Source: Glycine soja (Eukaryota > Streptophyta > Magnoliopsida > Fabales > Fabaceae). Taken from it: a DNA stretch of 64,000 bases. Position 1 is the stretch's first letter; every line of letters begins with the position of its first letter. Positions 20,791 to 34,158 of the stretch are shown here, piece after piece. The position numbers and the translations under genes were made by a program. The notes under the pieces were generated by a model, which saw only the letters and a list, made by a program, of their open reading frames with translations, was not told the origin of the DNA and searched no databases. The stretch is taken from positions 24,334,632-24,398,631 of the forward strand of contig NC_041021.1 in NCBI RefSeq assembly GCF_004193775.1, in the 5' to 3' direction.

Positions 20791-21646
20791 TGTTTTTTAG
20801 AGAGTTAGGCCATTTAATCTTGTGCAATGTTTTATCATGACTTTCTCCTTTGTTGGTTTCCCTTTATTTGTTTTATGTTCTTGTGTATATAAACTATTTG
20901 TTGCTTTTAGTGTGTTTTAGAATGTATGCATGAAGTAAATATTTATTCATTTGATGCACACAAACACCAACACTATTTGCACACACTGTGAGTGAAAAAG
21001 GGCCCTATACCCGGGTTCATGGGAACATAAGGAGTGGAGGTGAATCTGTGATCATGCTAGGTCTCCGACTTGCTTGATTACAGTGAACCCTCATCTAGAG
21101 CTTTTCTCTTTGAAAACTTATTGTTGCTAGTAGTCCCTACTGCTGCAATATGTTCTTCGAAGGGGATGATACCTCTAGAAACCATCAAGAGAGATATGAC
21201 TACCTTGGGGGTTATCACTAAAAGCCTAGTTAGCTCTCTCCCTTATAGGTCCTTTAAATAGGGGCACGGAGCAAACACGCTGCGTGCCATTTTTCACACT
21301 GCCATGCATAATTATCATATACCCTTTTGCTTATATTTGTTTGTGAATATTGTCGTACTATGTACATCCCCGTGTTGTGCCTTTCGGATATGCATCATGC
21401 GTGGGTTTCGTCTTTGATCCCCTCACTTTAGCAAACCGACGGAAGGTCCGTGTCGCCTTCTTAAAAAACATACGTTGGGTGCCATGCTGCCCAAACGTTG
21501 TATCCAAGAAGGAAACAATTTCTCGGGCTCCCGTATTCGTAAATTGCATCTGTGTCATATGCATTTCTTCATGCATTCATCCATTCCACCCATGATAGAT
21601 GTAGGAGTTTTGTTTCGCACTAGATTTTATTTCACTTTAGTAAAAC
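20791..21646 (+). other. Leader of element D between PBS and ORF1
   Basis: Non-coding. It has the leader module at about 21441-21575 and ends TTTATTTCACTTTAG (AG at 21639-21640), six bases before the ORF1 ATG, as in element C. Confidence 0.6.
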
Positions 21647-23444
21647 ATGGGATTAAGTCAAAAGCCTTCGTTTAAAAAGAGGTTCTATCAAGTCAAAATC
21701 AAGAGCTTAGAGGTCACCAGTTTACGAAAGTTGGGGCAATTAATGGGTCAACTTCAACGGCAAGCCTTCTGCAAAGCCTATGGTAAGATTTGGGACCTAG
21801 CTAGGGTAGAAGTCTCCACAGAGTCCATTGCCTCCCTTGCCCAGTATTATGATCATCCGTTGAGGTGCTTCACTTTTGGGGACTTCCAACTATCACCCAT
21901 GGTGGAAGAATTCGAAGAAATCCTAGGATGTCCTCTAGGGGGAAGGAAACCATACCTCTTCTCAGGGTTCTATCCCTCATTGGCCAGAATTTCTAAAAAA
22001 GTCCAAATCTCGGCGCAGGAATTAGACCGCCAAAGGCAAGTCGAAAATGGGGTGGTCGGAATACCGAGAAAATGTTTGGAGGTAAAAGCAAGAATCTTGG
22101 CAGATAAAGGCGAGTGGACCCCATTCATAGATATTCTCACACTGTTGATTTTCGAGGGAGTCCTCTTTCCAAATGTGGATGGGTTGGTGGACCTGGCAGC
22201 GATCGACGTTTTTCTCGCCTATCATAACCACAAGGAAAGTCCGGTTGTCGCTATGCTAGCCGACCTATATGACACCTTCGACCGAAGATGTGAAGAAAGC
22301 AATGCAAGGATTGTTTGCTGTACTCCAGCTCTCTATGTGGGGCTGGTTTCACACCTTTTTCTCTAAGAAGGTAGGCCCGTCTATCTGCTACAAGGTCACC
22401 GCTCGTGCGTCGAAAAAGAAAGACGAATTGGGACCAACTCTTGGCTAGCATGGAGGGGCGTTTGTTAAATGGTTCCCTCGCTAGAAGGAAGGAAGAATCA
22501 GGATTCTATCTTCATGCGAAGGATGTCCCATGAGAGGAGTGCCATCAGACGAAAGCATCACGCCTTTCATCGCACGAGGTTTCAGTGACCACAACGCTAG
22601 GGTACTCCAAGGAGTTCGCAAGGCATGGGATGCGGCGTGAAGAAAGGACAGAGAGCTTAGGGGAAGCAGTAATGGGATCATCGGCGGCTATCATAAGTGG
22701 CTGAGAGTCCGAACACAAGGACTGGATTGGCTCCCAAATCTAAAGACTGTGAGAGACGATGAGGTTAAAGCTTCGGAAGAAAGTGATGAGGTACAAGCCC
22801 TAAAGGCAGAGCTTGAAAGAGCCTGGGTAGTCGAAGAGAAGTTCAAGTCCATAGCCATCAAAGTCTGAAAAGAGTATGATGAACTAAGGGATGTCAATAT
22901 GGCCACTGATGAAGCCTTGGAATGAGAAACCAAGAAGGCCCGAAAGGAAGAACATGACCAAAGCAAAGTTTTGAGGGGCTTTATAGGGCAGCAATAGTGA
23001 GCTCAAGCTCCGAAGAGGTGAAAGGAATCATCACGGGTCAAAGGCATGATCTTGAAGGACGAGCTAAAGGCTTGCCTTAGGTCGAAAAGAAATTTGTCCC
23101 AACAGTTAAGCGAGACTGAAGGGAATATGTGGGCCGTCATCGATGAGTGCAAAGAGAAGCTAAATCTAGCGGCGACTCATGAGCAAAGGCTAGAGGATGA
23201 GTACGCCAAGATATCAGCAGAAAGCGAAGCAAGGGAAAGGGTAATTGATTCATTGCACCAAGAGGCAACAATGTGGACGGACCGATTTGCTCTTACTTTG
23301 AACAGGAGTCAAGAACTTCCCCCATTGCTAGCCAAGGCCAAAGCAGTGGCGGACACCTACTCCGCCCCCGAGGAGATCCACGGACTTCTCATCTATTGTC
23401 AGCATATGATAGACTTAATGGACCATATGATTAGAAACCGCTAG
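21647..23444 (+). pseudogene. ORF1 (DUF7745-like) of element D, broken
   Basis: ATG 21647 opens 239 codons that cover the N-terminal domain (SQKPSFKKRFYQVK, EEFEEILGCPLGG, LFPNVDGLVDLAAIDVF, ADLYDTFDRRCEE), then TAA after LVSHLFL. Homology continues with stops and frame changes. About 25 codons present in element A (around GTRGCINYNP) are missing near 22530. From 23046 to 23444 the frame is open again through the coiled coil and the conserved tail (LHQEATMWTDRFALTLN, YCQHMIDLMDHMIRNR). Together with element A's intact C-terminal part, this implies an intact ORF1 product of roughly 620 residues. The N-terminal domain has no known function. Confidence 0.85.
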
Positions 23445-24489
23445 GAAGTTTGTATTGTCGCTCAGATCTTGACTAGTTATAACTTTTTGAAAAAAATGAG
23501 TTTATCCCACGTTTTTACTCCAAAAATCAGTGCGAATCAAGTCACTCCCGCATTTTATCTCTAGCATGCATTGTATGTTGGTCTCGTCCTTTGTCACGGG
23601 AAGCCGGAAGGTCCATATCACCTTCTTAATTGTACATATGGGGCACTGCGCCCCCAAATGCGCGAGTAAGAAGAGATAATTTTCCGGGCTCTCGTGTCCG
23701 TAAAATGCATTCATATCATGCACCGCATAAACATCTCTTCAGCATCATAATGAACATATCGTTCCTGCATTTGTCCGTTATCACATTCCCATTTTGCATG
23801 AGTCATTGCATCATCATATGCGTTCCACATACTTTTTGTTTGCTCATACATGATCCTTGTATTTTCCTCTACAAAACAAAAACAAAAAAAAGGGAAGTAC
23901 AAAAATTCACGCAGCATTCTTAGTTGCATATATTCCGTACCATGAGCCAACCATGTTGGGATCATAAACCCATTTCACTTAAAAACAAAATGATTGAACA
24001 TGGTACCTGATGCATGTTTAACTAAGAAAGGGTGTTTCTTCGGGCATCTCAATCTCATAATTACATTTTCCATGCATAGCATGCGTATTCTCGAGTCTTT
24101 CATCCCTATGAAATGTTGTTGAAGTATTGGCGATCAAAATTGCCATTCCCTGGGATACGGGGTTGAACCAAGCTCATGCTTTTACAAAAAGGTTCATCAA
24201 GTCAAGTTGAAATATGGAAGTAACCGTCTTGCAAAATTGGGGCAAAAGATGAATCGAGTCACATCACTGCTTCGTCTACTGCCAAACATAGTTAGGATTG
24301 TTGATGTCCTTGTTACTTCCAGTTTCACCTTGACAAAGATGTCATGGATCATGTTGAAAATCTAAATTGATTCAACCCCATATCCTGCGTAAAAATTCGC
24401 AATACTTCAACTGTACATCATTCGCATACATCCATGCTTTTCATTGGTTGCATTGCTCATTGCATTCTTTCCTTGAAAAATAAAATAAA
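23445..24489 (+). other. Spacer between ORF1 and gag in element D
   Basis: Non-coding. It contains the second copy of the leader module (about 23606-23750) and a short AAATA repeat before the gag start. Confidence 0.6.
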
Positions 24490-26260
24490 ATGAACTTAAT
24501 CATTGTTATCAAAAAGAAAAGGACACGCTTTACGGCGCCCTTACCGAACTCGTGCTAGAACTAGAGTAATGGGTGAAGCAGAGGAGGTGCAAGAGAAGAT
24601 GAAGGCCGACATGGAGGCCATGAAAGAGCAAATGGCCACAATGATGGAGGCCATGATGAGCATGAAGAAGATAATGGAAGCCAATGCGGTTATAGTTGCC
24701 GCTACTAGTGCTGTCGCTAAGGTGAACCCGATGCTCCCATCTGGCCTCAAGCAAATGAATCATCCAACCTCAAATATGGTAGGCAAAGATTTGGGAAGTA
24801 CGGACGACCCCATGATGTGCAAATTCAAAACGAGCACGCCTTCCCATCATATGGCTTGCCTCCCAACTATACACCACCCAATGTGGCATACACTCTCAAT
24901 GAAAATCTCAATAACTCCACTCCGATACTCATTGAGAACCAATAACCTCAATCTGATCAGGCACATATCTCTCAAACCATGGGGGAGACACATGAAATTC
25001 CCCACCACAATCTAGCCGACTTCGAGCCTTGCCTCGGATATGCCACTGAAGGGCAAGCAGTGGGTGGCATACCCCTGCAAAACACTTTGGAGGGCCCTCA
25101 GTGTCACCCACAACCACAACCCTCACATTCCACAGCGGTTAAAAACCCTCATGCTATGGCAGAAATGGGAAAGAGGAAAGGCTTAGGGCCATTGAAGGAG
25201 GTAAGGTAAAGATTATGCCTTTCCTAACCTAGAAGAGTTGTTCCTAGTACCCAATATCATCACCCCTCCCAAGTTCAAGGTGCTGGACTTTGACAAGTAC
25301 AAGGGGACTACTTGCCCCAAGAACCATCCAAAGATGTATTGTCGGAAGATAAGGGCATACGCAAAGATGAGGAACTGCTAATACATTTCTTCCAAGAAAG
25401 TCTTACTGGGGTAGCTGTTACCTGGTACACTAACTTGGAACTTTCCCGAGTCCATACTTGGAAGGACCTAATGGTTGCCTTCGTTAGGCAGTATCAGTAC
25501 TATTCTGATATGGTTCCGGATAGGATGCAACTACAGAACATGTGCAAAAAGGGAGACGATAATCGTGATGGTAGACAGATTATCGGTACTCTACTATGAA
25601 AAGATGGTGGGCTACGCACCCTCAAAGCTTTGCGGATTTGGTCTTCGCCAGTGAAAGGATCGATGTGGGTCCGAAAAGAGGCAAATTTGATCATCCTACT
25701 AGGACGACTGAGAAAACTGGGGCAAATAAAGAGGGTGAGGATGAGGGAGAAACCCATCCTGTGACTGCCATTCCTATACGGCCAAGTTTCCCACCAAACC
25801 CAACAATGTCATTACTCAGTCAATAACAAACCACCTCCTTACCCACCACCCAGTTATCCACAAAGGCCATCCCTAAATCAACCACAAAGCCTGTCTACCG
25901 CACTTCCAATGACGAAGACCACCTTTAGCACAAACCAAAAAAAACACCAACCAAGAAATGAATTTTGCAGCGAAAAGCCTGTAGGATTCACCCCAAATTC
26001 CGGTGTCATATGCTAACTTGCTCCCATATCTACTTGATAACACAATGGTAGCCATAACCCCTGCTAGGTTCCCTCAAACCCCCATTTTTCTGAGGATATG
26101 ACTCGAACGCAACATGTGCATATCGTGGGGGAGCCCTGGGGCATTCCATTGAGCACTGTATGACCCTCAGGCGTAAGGTGCAAGGTCTAATTGATGCGGG
26201 CTGGCTGAAATTTGAGGAGAATCGCGTGTAAATCCTAACATTGACAAGAGATGCCACACA
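24490..26260 (+). pseudogene. gag: gag remnant of element D
   Basis: An ATG at 24490 begins a frame that differs from the one used downstream. The Met-rich helical N-terminus (MKKIMEANAV) is in the frame open from 24503. The core LLIHFFQESLTGVAVTWYTN lies at about 25374-25440, followed by TWKDLMVAFVRQYQY. Near 25555 roughly 100 bp present in C (FKEYTQRWRDLATQ) are missing. FADLVFAS and the proline-rich region follow in other frames. Homology ends at GWLKFEEN near 26220. There are multiple frameshifts and stops, so no complete Gag can be made. Confidence 0.82.
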
Positions 26261-27699
26261 TGGGGCAATTTTGAAAACTGTTGTTAGATGTCTCTAATGA
26301 ATCATCAGGATTTTCAAGTGCAAGCCATTGGTCAGTTTGCTCAAGCGACCTGTGCTCCTGAGTTTGGACTTCCAAGACCGTTCAATCAGAGATTACTCGT
26401 CTTGCACGTTGGTGGGGTTGCCGTAAAACAATGAGTAAAGTTCAAAACAAATAAGTTTCAAAATAAAAAATAAGTTTCAAAATAAAAAAAAATAAAAAGG
26501 CATTTGATTGACTGTGTTTTCAAGTAAAAATATAGACATTCATGTGACTTCATTTTATCATTCCAGAAAGTTTGTCTTCTTAGAGAAGCGAGTTGTCAAG
26601 AATAGGATGTTGGACAAATGGCCTCAGTTACCTTAAGAAAAAGGGGGGTTGAATTAAGATGCAAAGACTATTCCCCAATTGAACTATCACTCTTTCTTTT
26701 TGGATTAACAATGCACGCTTAACATGAATTACTCAAAAGACAAATCAAAATAAACTTCTTTAAAGCAAAAGATAAATAGCAATAAAAGAAGTTTAAAGGA
26801 AGAGAGGAATGCAAACTTGATTTATACTGGTTCGGCCACTTCCCGCGCCTACGTCCAGTCCTCAAGAAACCCACTTGAGATTTTCCACTCTCTTTGTAAA
26901 ACTCCTTTTACAAAGTCTGAACCACACAGGGACAACCCTTCCCTTGTGTTCAAGAATCCTCTACAATAAGAGACTCTCAGTCTCTTAATCCCTTTTCAGA
27001 AGTAAGAAGAAGAGAAGAAGAAATCTCTCTTAAAAGGGATAGATTGTACAATGAAGACCAATCAAAATTCCTTATTGAATATGCAAGTGGTTGACCAAGG
27101 AATCATTTTGAGAGGATAAGACAGTTCAATTCAAAAAAATCTTAATCTTTTGAGAGGATAAACTTTGTGGGCAATGAAAACTCTCTTTAAATTCGTGCTT
27201 CCAAGCCACCTTTGATGCCCATTCATAAACCATTTGAATAGATGTGACTCTTGGAAATTATTTTCCGAAAATCCCCTCTGGTAATCGATTACAAGACTTC
27301 TGTAAACGATTACAGGTTTTAAAAATTTGAATTAAAACATTTTTAACTGCTGGTAATCGATTACTAGAGAGCAAATCTCAATTTGAAATGATAGAATTCT
27401 TTGGTCAAACCTTTTGTTTTTCAATTTGGAAACTTCTTCCAAAAGATTCTAGAAATCAACTTGATCATATATCTTGACTTTCTTGGATTCTTGTCTTGAA
27501 TAAAACTTAGAAGCACTTGATCCTTTAGCATCATCAAGACATCAAAACATCTTGCTTCTACATAGGAGTCATTTGACTTAATCCATCAGCTGAAAAATCC
27601 TTCAACTATTTCTCATCCTTGGAAAATTCTTTTTGCAAGAATCAATTGCGTCTTTCATTCTTCCTCACTACGAGGTTGTGAAAACAAGACAACAATTGG
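26261..27699 (+). other. AT-rich segment with TAATCGATTA motifs (element D)
   Basis: Non-coding and homologous to 4320-5486 in A. It keeps the stretch TATACTGGTTCGGCC (about 26824) that A has lost. The 18-bp palindrome at 27350-27367 has one arm mutated (TTACTAG). Confidence 0.5.
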
Positions 27700-27930
27700 T
27701 ACCTCTAAGCCCTACACTAGGGCAATGAAAGGCCCCATGCATAAACCTCAAACGAACCTAGGGGCAGATTAGAAGTTCTCACTCAATAGGTTCCCAGCTA
27801 CAAGGTCATGACGAAAGACAACGATTGGTACCTCAAAGCCTTACACTGGGGCAATGAGGGGCACCGTGCATGAGCCTCAAGTGAACATAGGGGCCGATCA
27901 AAATTTCTCACCCATCGATGTTTTTAACAA
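27700..27930 (+). repeat. Two direct repeats of 129-bp period (element D)
   Basis: TACCTC starts at 27700 and 27829, each followed by the ACTAGGGCAA/ACTGGGGCAA and AGGGGC blocks. Confidence 0.8.
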
Positions 27931-28386
27931 AAAAAGGGGACAAACCCTAGGATTTCGATGGATTGATTAAACATCAAATGGCTCCATTGCCGTCACTCCA
28001 AAATGGTCAAGTGACTAAATCAAAAAGAACATACACTTTGAGGGAGTTCCCGGAGAGATTTGCAAAAGATAGGATAAGGTCGCATGAATTATCACCTCTT
28101 TCAAAAGGACAGTCAATCTATGTTTTCCAAAAAAAATCAAATCAAAATCAAAATCACAAAATAGGGAAAGAATGTCATGAACATTGTACAACTTTCCATT
28201 ACATTGCATTGTTTCATATGAAGTCCGCATTTACCAAATTTCACGACAAAGGTTGCATGCATCTGCATCCCTAAAGATCATGTTAACTGCATAGATTTCC
28301 TACATCTAATGTCCAAATCTTGTGGATTTGGGATGACCAGCCCTCTCGATGAGTCGATCTCTTGCTTTCTCATAAGGGTGGACCCT

Positions 28387-29713
28387 TGGGTACTTGTACC
28401 TATCACTTTTAGAGGACTACATGTCCTCGCCAACAGAGGGCTGCACGCCCTCACCGTCAGAGGACTACATGTCCTCGCCTTGAGAGGGCTACACGCCCTC
28501 ACCTTGGGTACTAGTTACCCTCACCGTTGAGAGGACTACACGTCCTCGCCTTGAGAGCACTACACGTCCTCACCATCAGAGGGCTGCACGCCCTCACCTC
28601 CAGAGGACTACATGTCCTCACCATCAGAGGGCTGCACGCCCTCACCTCTAGAGGACTACATGTCCTCGCCTTTAGAGGGCTACACGTCCTCACCTTGGGT
28701 ACTAGTTACCCTCACCGTCAGAGGGCTACACGCCCTCACCTTGAAAGGACTACACGTCCTCGCCTTGGGTACTAGTTACCCTCACCGTTAAGAGGACTAC
28801 ACGTCCTCGCTTATAGAGGACTACACATCCTCGCCAACAGAGGGCTGCACGCCCTCACCTTCAGAGGACCACATGTCCTCGCCTTGAGAGGGCTACACGC
28901 CCTCACCTTGGGTACTAATTACCCTCACCGTTGAGAGGACTACACGTCCTCGCCTTGAGAGGACTACACGTCCTCACCATCAGAGGGCTGCACGCCCTCA
29001 CCTCCAGAGGACTACATGTCCTCGCCTTGAGAGGGCTACACGCCCTCACCTTGGGTACTAGTTACCCTCACCGTTGGGAGGACTACACGTCCTCCCCTTG
29101 AGAGGACTACACGTCCTCACCATCAGAGGGCTGCACGCCCTTACCTCCGGAGGACTACATGTCCTCGCCTTGAGAGGGCTACACGCCCTTACCTTGGGTA
29201 CTAGTTACCCTCACCGTCAGAGGACTACACGTCCTCGCCTTGAGAGGACTACACGTCCTCACCACCAGAGGGCTGCACACCCTCACCTCTAGAGGACTAT
29301 AAGTCCTCGCCTTGAGAGGGCTACACGCCCTCACCTTGGGTACTAGTTACCTTCACCTTCAGAGGACTACACGTCCTCGCCTTCAAAGGGTCATGTACCT
29401 TCAACTTCAGAGGACTACACGTCCTCGCCGTCAAAGGGTCATGTGCCTTCACCTTCGTAGGGCTACATGCCCTCACCTTCAGAGGACTACACGTCCTCAC
29501 CTTTAGAGGACTACACGTCCTCGCCATCAGAGGACTACATGTTCCCCATTTTCAAAGAGGGGCATGCCCTCACCTTCAGAGGATTGCACGTCCTTGCCAT
29601 CATAGGACTACACTCCCTCGCCTTCGAAAGGCGACACGTCCTGAACTTCAGAGGGCTACACGCCCTCGCCTTTAGAGGACTATGCGTCCTCACTTTCAGT
29701 GGGCTCCATATCC
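28387..29713 (+). repeat. 24-bp-module hairpin array of element D
   Basis: It has the same GAGGAC...GTCCTC and GAGGGC...GCCCTC modules as in A, less regular. TTGGGTACTA markers lie at 28504, 28694, 28764, 28908, 29051, 29194 and 29337: four intervals of 143-144 bp, plus intervals of 190 and 70 bp. Gain and loss therefore occurs in steps of about 24 bp. From about 29355 the modules degenerate. Confidence 0.93.
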
Positions 29714-29802
29714 ACACCTTAAGATAATTTAAGGTCCTCTGTCCTTAAATGCTTAACCGAGACTTGCACTCCCGGTTAAGGGACCAGTAGTTTCCTTTTA
29801 AC

Positions 29803-30640
29803 GGTTCCTGGGCCACCCCCTGATATTGGAGGAGGGCCAACTGTGCGAGCACAACCAGAGAGGGAGGCTATCACACAGCTACTATGCATACCGGGGCAAG
29901 ATTTCACCCGTGCCGCTGCAAAGAGACGAGTGCGGATCATGCGCACCAACATGACCACTCTTACACAGATATAGATGACATTGCTACTTAGCAACATTCT
30001 GCCCAGCGACCGCAATGCCAATCTCCCCCTGCAAAAGTATCAGTTGGTCTGTGTCGTCCCGACGTGGGTAAGTATGCATATGGTTCAACTGATTTCTGAT
30101 ACCATCTATTGTTTGCAGGGATCGCACCCACAAAGACACCCAGTGGACCCGAAAAAGTCAAACAGGGCCCTGGGGTTTCCAGCTCTGGTTACGGGCCTCT
30201 ATCAGTCCTACAGGGCGCCCGTTCCCCCCAGCAAGTTCATGTCGTCGTGGCATAGGTAAGTATGCACCTCCCCCAACTGATTTCTGATGTCATCTATTAT
30301 CTGCAGGGATTGTGCCTGCAAGACACCTAGTGGACCCGAAGAAGGCCAACAGGGTCTTGGAGTTGCCAGCTCTAAATACGGGTCTCTGTCAGTTCTAGAG
30401 AGTGCCTGTCGCCCCCAGCAAGGTCATCAGGTCCCCCCTACCAATCAACCTTTCATCAAGAAGTACTGCGCCCCCAGGCAGGCGCAGGGCGAAACACCAC
30501 AGCAGCATTGGGATGGCCGGTAGCGGGCAATAGACACACCGCCACCACCTCTAGAGTTCACCTCAGCTCATCCGCAAAAAGGTTAGAGCGTTGCCTACGA
30601 CACATGGCCGACCAGCAGGCGACCAAGTCCAAAGCCAAAG
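29803..30640 (+). pseudogene. Transposon-protein remnant of element D
   Basis: Homologous to the gene at 55910-57145 in E. GQDFTRAAAKRRVRIMRTN-like codons occur near 29900-29960 and a stop precedes MTLLLSN. The N-terminal third is missing and the copy has frame changes. A tandem duplication of 188 bp starts at 30068 and 30256. It lies, as in A and C, directly downstream of the hairpin array. Confidence 0.75.
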
Positions 30641-30836
30641 GTAAGCAAAGTACTAGGTCAGTGACCGACAAGTCATAAGGCGTCCAGCTCAAGACGTTAA
30701 AGAAGCGCTACTAGGAGGCAACCTAGTACCTTTTAAATTTCTGCCTGCTATTTAATCATTTTTTATAGTAGGACGCACCTAGTTGCTCATGATCCTGGGA
30801 ATTTAAATAAAACAAGCGCAAGCTCGGAAGGTAGTC

Positions 30837-31200
30837 ATACCTTACAAAACATATATATGTATGTTTAGGTAGTGAAAATACCTTAGATATACATGTATGT
30901 AAACAAAAAAACACTTCACAAAATATATATGTATGTTTAGGTAGAAAAATACCTTAGATATGCATGTATGTAAACAAAAAACACTTCACAAAATATATAT
31001 ATATGTATGTTTAGGTAGAAAGATACCTTAGATATGCATGTATGTAAACAAAAAATACTTCACAAAATATATATGTATGTTTAGGTAGAAAGATACCTTG
31101 GATATGCATGTATATAGCAAAAATACCTTACAAAACATATATATGTATGTTTAGGTAGCAAGATACCTTGGATATGCATGTATATAGCAAAATACCTCAT
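30837..31200 (+). repeat. AT-rich tandem repeat of about 73 bp (element D)
   Basis: GTATGTTTAGGTAG recurs at about 30859, 30931, 31005 and onward, with TATATATGTATG cores. Confidence 0.85.
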
Positions 31201-31914
31201 GAAAAAAAAGAGAAGAAAAAAAAACAAACAAGAAAAAGAAATAAACAAATAAAAAAAAAGAAGAAAAAAAAGAGAGAAAAAAGAAAAATAAGTTGTCTAG
31301 CTGAAAAACCAACATGCTTTTGAAAAGAGATGACTTCCAACTTTTCTTTGAAGAAAAATTCGCTGATCATAGCTAGTTTTTGGAAAAAAAATGTGTGTAC
31401 ACCTGAAGGGTGAATGCTGTGAAATTTTCCCGGACGCCCGAAGTGGACTTGGATGAATGCACAAATGGATAAAAGAACATATTTTGGAAACATTGGGTTG
31501 ACTAAAATAAGAGGAAATGAATCCTGAGCCCTAGCATCACATGACCATAAAAATTTGACACTTGAGTGTCCGCATAGGTGCATGCATGACCAGTTTTGCA
31601 TAAAGTTTCCAAATCATCATTTTTGCATTTGTGTCATGGAAATAGTGTGGGGCATCCCTTTTATCCTTGAACCAAACCAAACCCCGACATGTATCATGTC
31701 TAGCCATTCTACAAACCTTGAGCCAAAATCCTGACTCACCATAAACCTTGACCTAGGGTGAGAATGTCAATCCTTACCCTCGAAAGCAAAAAAGAAAAGA
31801 AGGAAAATTTCCAATCAAAGAGAAAGCAAAAAAAGAAAAGAAAGGAAATTCCCAATCAAAGAGTGGGAGAAAGCAAAAAGAAAAGAAAGAAAATTCCCAA
31901 TCAAAGAATGGGAG

Positions 31915-31954
<40 letters not shown>

Positions 31955-33028
31955 AGAAGGAGGAAAGAAAGCCCCTGATCGGGGATCTAAGGAAAAACAG
32001 AAGGAATATGCAGAGAGGTCTTTGGACCGGACAATATCTGAACAATACAGAATTGTCACCAAATGAACGAAAAAAGAAGGAAAGGGAACCACGACCTAAA
32101 ATAGTCTTCTCCCTTTGATTACCAACCAAAATCCCGTGCGCTAGCGACTTTTTTTTTTTCTCGCCCCGCACTAAACAAAAACAGAAAAAGAAAAAAAGCC
32201 AGAAAAATCAAAAGCCAAAAACACACAAAAGCCGAAAGAAGAAACCACCAAAAGAACCCATTCCCAAGGGAAGCCCTATTGATCCATGATCATGCGTGTA
32301 ATTTTTGATTTGATAGGAAATAATTTGCAAAGTCAAGTCATGACATATCTATGGTTCGGAATTAGGATGAAACACTTACCTGTGCGAGATTGATACACTT
32401 TGAGTGGATTTCTTCTATTTTTGTCGAACCCAGTGTTTCCTCTAAATGATCATTTAGAAACGAAATGCTAACATCCAAAATCTCATTTATGGTTATGGGA
32501 GATTTCATCAGCAGACTCTCCTTCCCCGGTAGACGCATTGTTTTTCACTCCAAAAAGCATATGCTGCTCTAAATCAGTTGGAATATTTGTCTCCTTGCTA
32601 AAGCATGTTTGCATTTTAGTGGAGAAAACACCGAGACTTTTTCAAATCTCACAAGTTATCCAGAACTACGTAGGTCTGAGTTCCTCATTGGAGGATACGT
32701 AGGAGCAAGAGCCTCGCTTTTGTCGACCATACCGCCTTTTGTTGCCATGACTCAAGAGCTGGTAGCCCGCGGAGACACCTTACGGTTATCCGCACCTCGT
32801 CATCCAGTCACCCCAAGTGTGATTGACGAGCAGAGGCCAATATGGTCATCTGCGCCCTTTCCGGAGATGTCAGCATTTTCCGATGGAGACTTTTCAAGTC
32901 TCACAAATTATCCAGAACTACGTAGGTCTGAGTTCCTCATTGGAGGATACGTAGGAGCAAGAGCCTTGCTTTTGTCGGCCGCCCCATAATCTTTGTCATA
33001 CTGACCCTGAGGTCATGTGACGTGCACC
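31201..33028 (+). other. 3' untranslated region of element D with purine and poly-A tracts
   Basis: Non-coding. It has A-rich tracts at 31200-31290, a purine-rich repeat at 31785-31920 that runs into about 34 consecutive A residues near 31919-31952, and nested CTACGTA hairpins at 32666-32702 and 32918-32954. Confidence 0.65.
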
Positions 33029-33700
33029 CTTGTATCATCCAGAGGCGGCGGGCCTGATGATACGCGGAGATACCTTACGGTTATCCGCACCCTTTTGTCA
33101 TCCAGAGGCGGCGGGCCCGATGACAAGCAGAGACCAAGTTTGGTCATTCTGCACCCTTGTATCATCCAGAGGCGGCGGGCCCGATGATACGCGGAGATAC
33201 CTTACGGTTATCCGCACCCTTTTGTCATCCAGAGGCGGCGGGCCCGATGACAAGCAGAGACCAAGTTTGGTCATTCTGCACCCTTGTATCATCCAGAGGC
33301 GGCGGGCCCGATGATACGCGGAGATACCTTACGGTTATCCGCACCTTTTTGTCATCCAGAGGCGGCAGGCCCGATGACAAGCAGAGACCAAGTTTGGTCA
33401 TTCTGCACCCTTGTATCATCCAGAGGCGGCGGGCCCGATGATACGCGGAGATACCTTACGGTTATCCGCACCCTTTTGTCATCCAGAGGCGGCGGGCCCG
33501 ATGACAAGCAGAGACCAAGTTTGGTCATTCTGCACCCTTGTATCATCCAGAGGCGGCGGGCCCGATGATACGCGGAGATACCTTACGGTTATCCGCACCC
33601 TTTTGTCATCCAGAGGCGGCGGGCCCGATGACAAGCAGAGACCAAGTTTGGTCATTCTGCACCCTTGTATCATCCAGAGGCGGCGGGCCCGATGATACGC
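33029..33700 (+). repeat. 127-bp tandem array of element D
   Basis: Five full units start at 33031, 33158, 33285, 33412 and 33539, with a partial one at 33666. Each holds GCGGA...TCCGC and GCAGA...TCTGC pairs. It also holds two versions of one hairpin: GTCATC...GATGAC and TATCATC...GATGATA, around a shared GGCGGCGGGCCC-containing loop. The 101-bp unit of element A has only one of these two. Confidence 0.93.
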
Positions 33701-33843
33701 GGAAATACCCGAGTGGTTATCCGTATAAACATTCTTTTGCTATCTGTAAGACAGAACGCTTGATAGCATGCAGAGGTTGATACAGTCTTCTGCACCTTTT
33801 GTTCCTCCGGGAACAACAAGTCATTTACATGCGGAAATTTCAT

Positions 33844-34158
33844 GGTCACCCGCGACTCTCCTCAACCGAGAGGAGCGAAATTAGTGTCATACACTGATTT
33901 TCGTCCGGGGACCTTTGCTTGATGGCATGCGACCATTCTTTGGCCCTTGTGAGGTGCTTGGCATCCATCATTAGGCAATTTGTGAAATTCTAGGAACGAC
34001 AAGTCATGGTCACCCGCGACTCTCGTCAACCGAGAGGAGCGAAATTAGTGTCATACACTGATTTTCGTCCGGGGACCTTTGCTTGATGGCATGCGACCTT
34101 TCTTTGGTCCTTGTGAGGTGCTTGGCACCCATCATTAGGCAATTTGTGAAATTCTGGG
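33844..34158 (+). repeat. Two extra tandem copies of the LTR start upstream of the 3' LTR of D
   Basis: TGTCATACACTGATTTTCG begins at 33885 and 34049 (164 bp apart). Each continues like the first ~110 bp of the LTR (GTCCGGGGACC, GAGGTGCTTGGCA, TTAGGCAATTTGTGAAATTC). Each is preceded by GGTCACCCGCGACTCTC. The true LTR starts at 34289. Confidence 0.88.
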
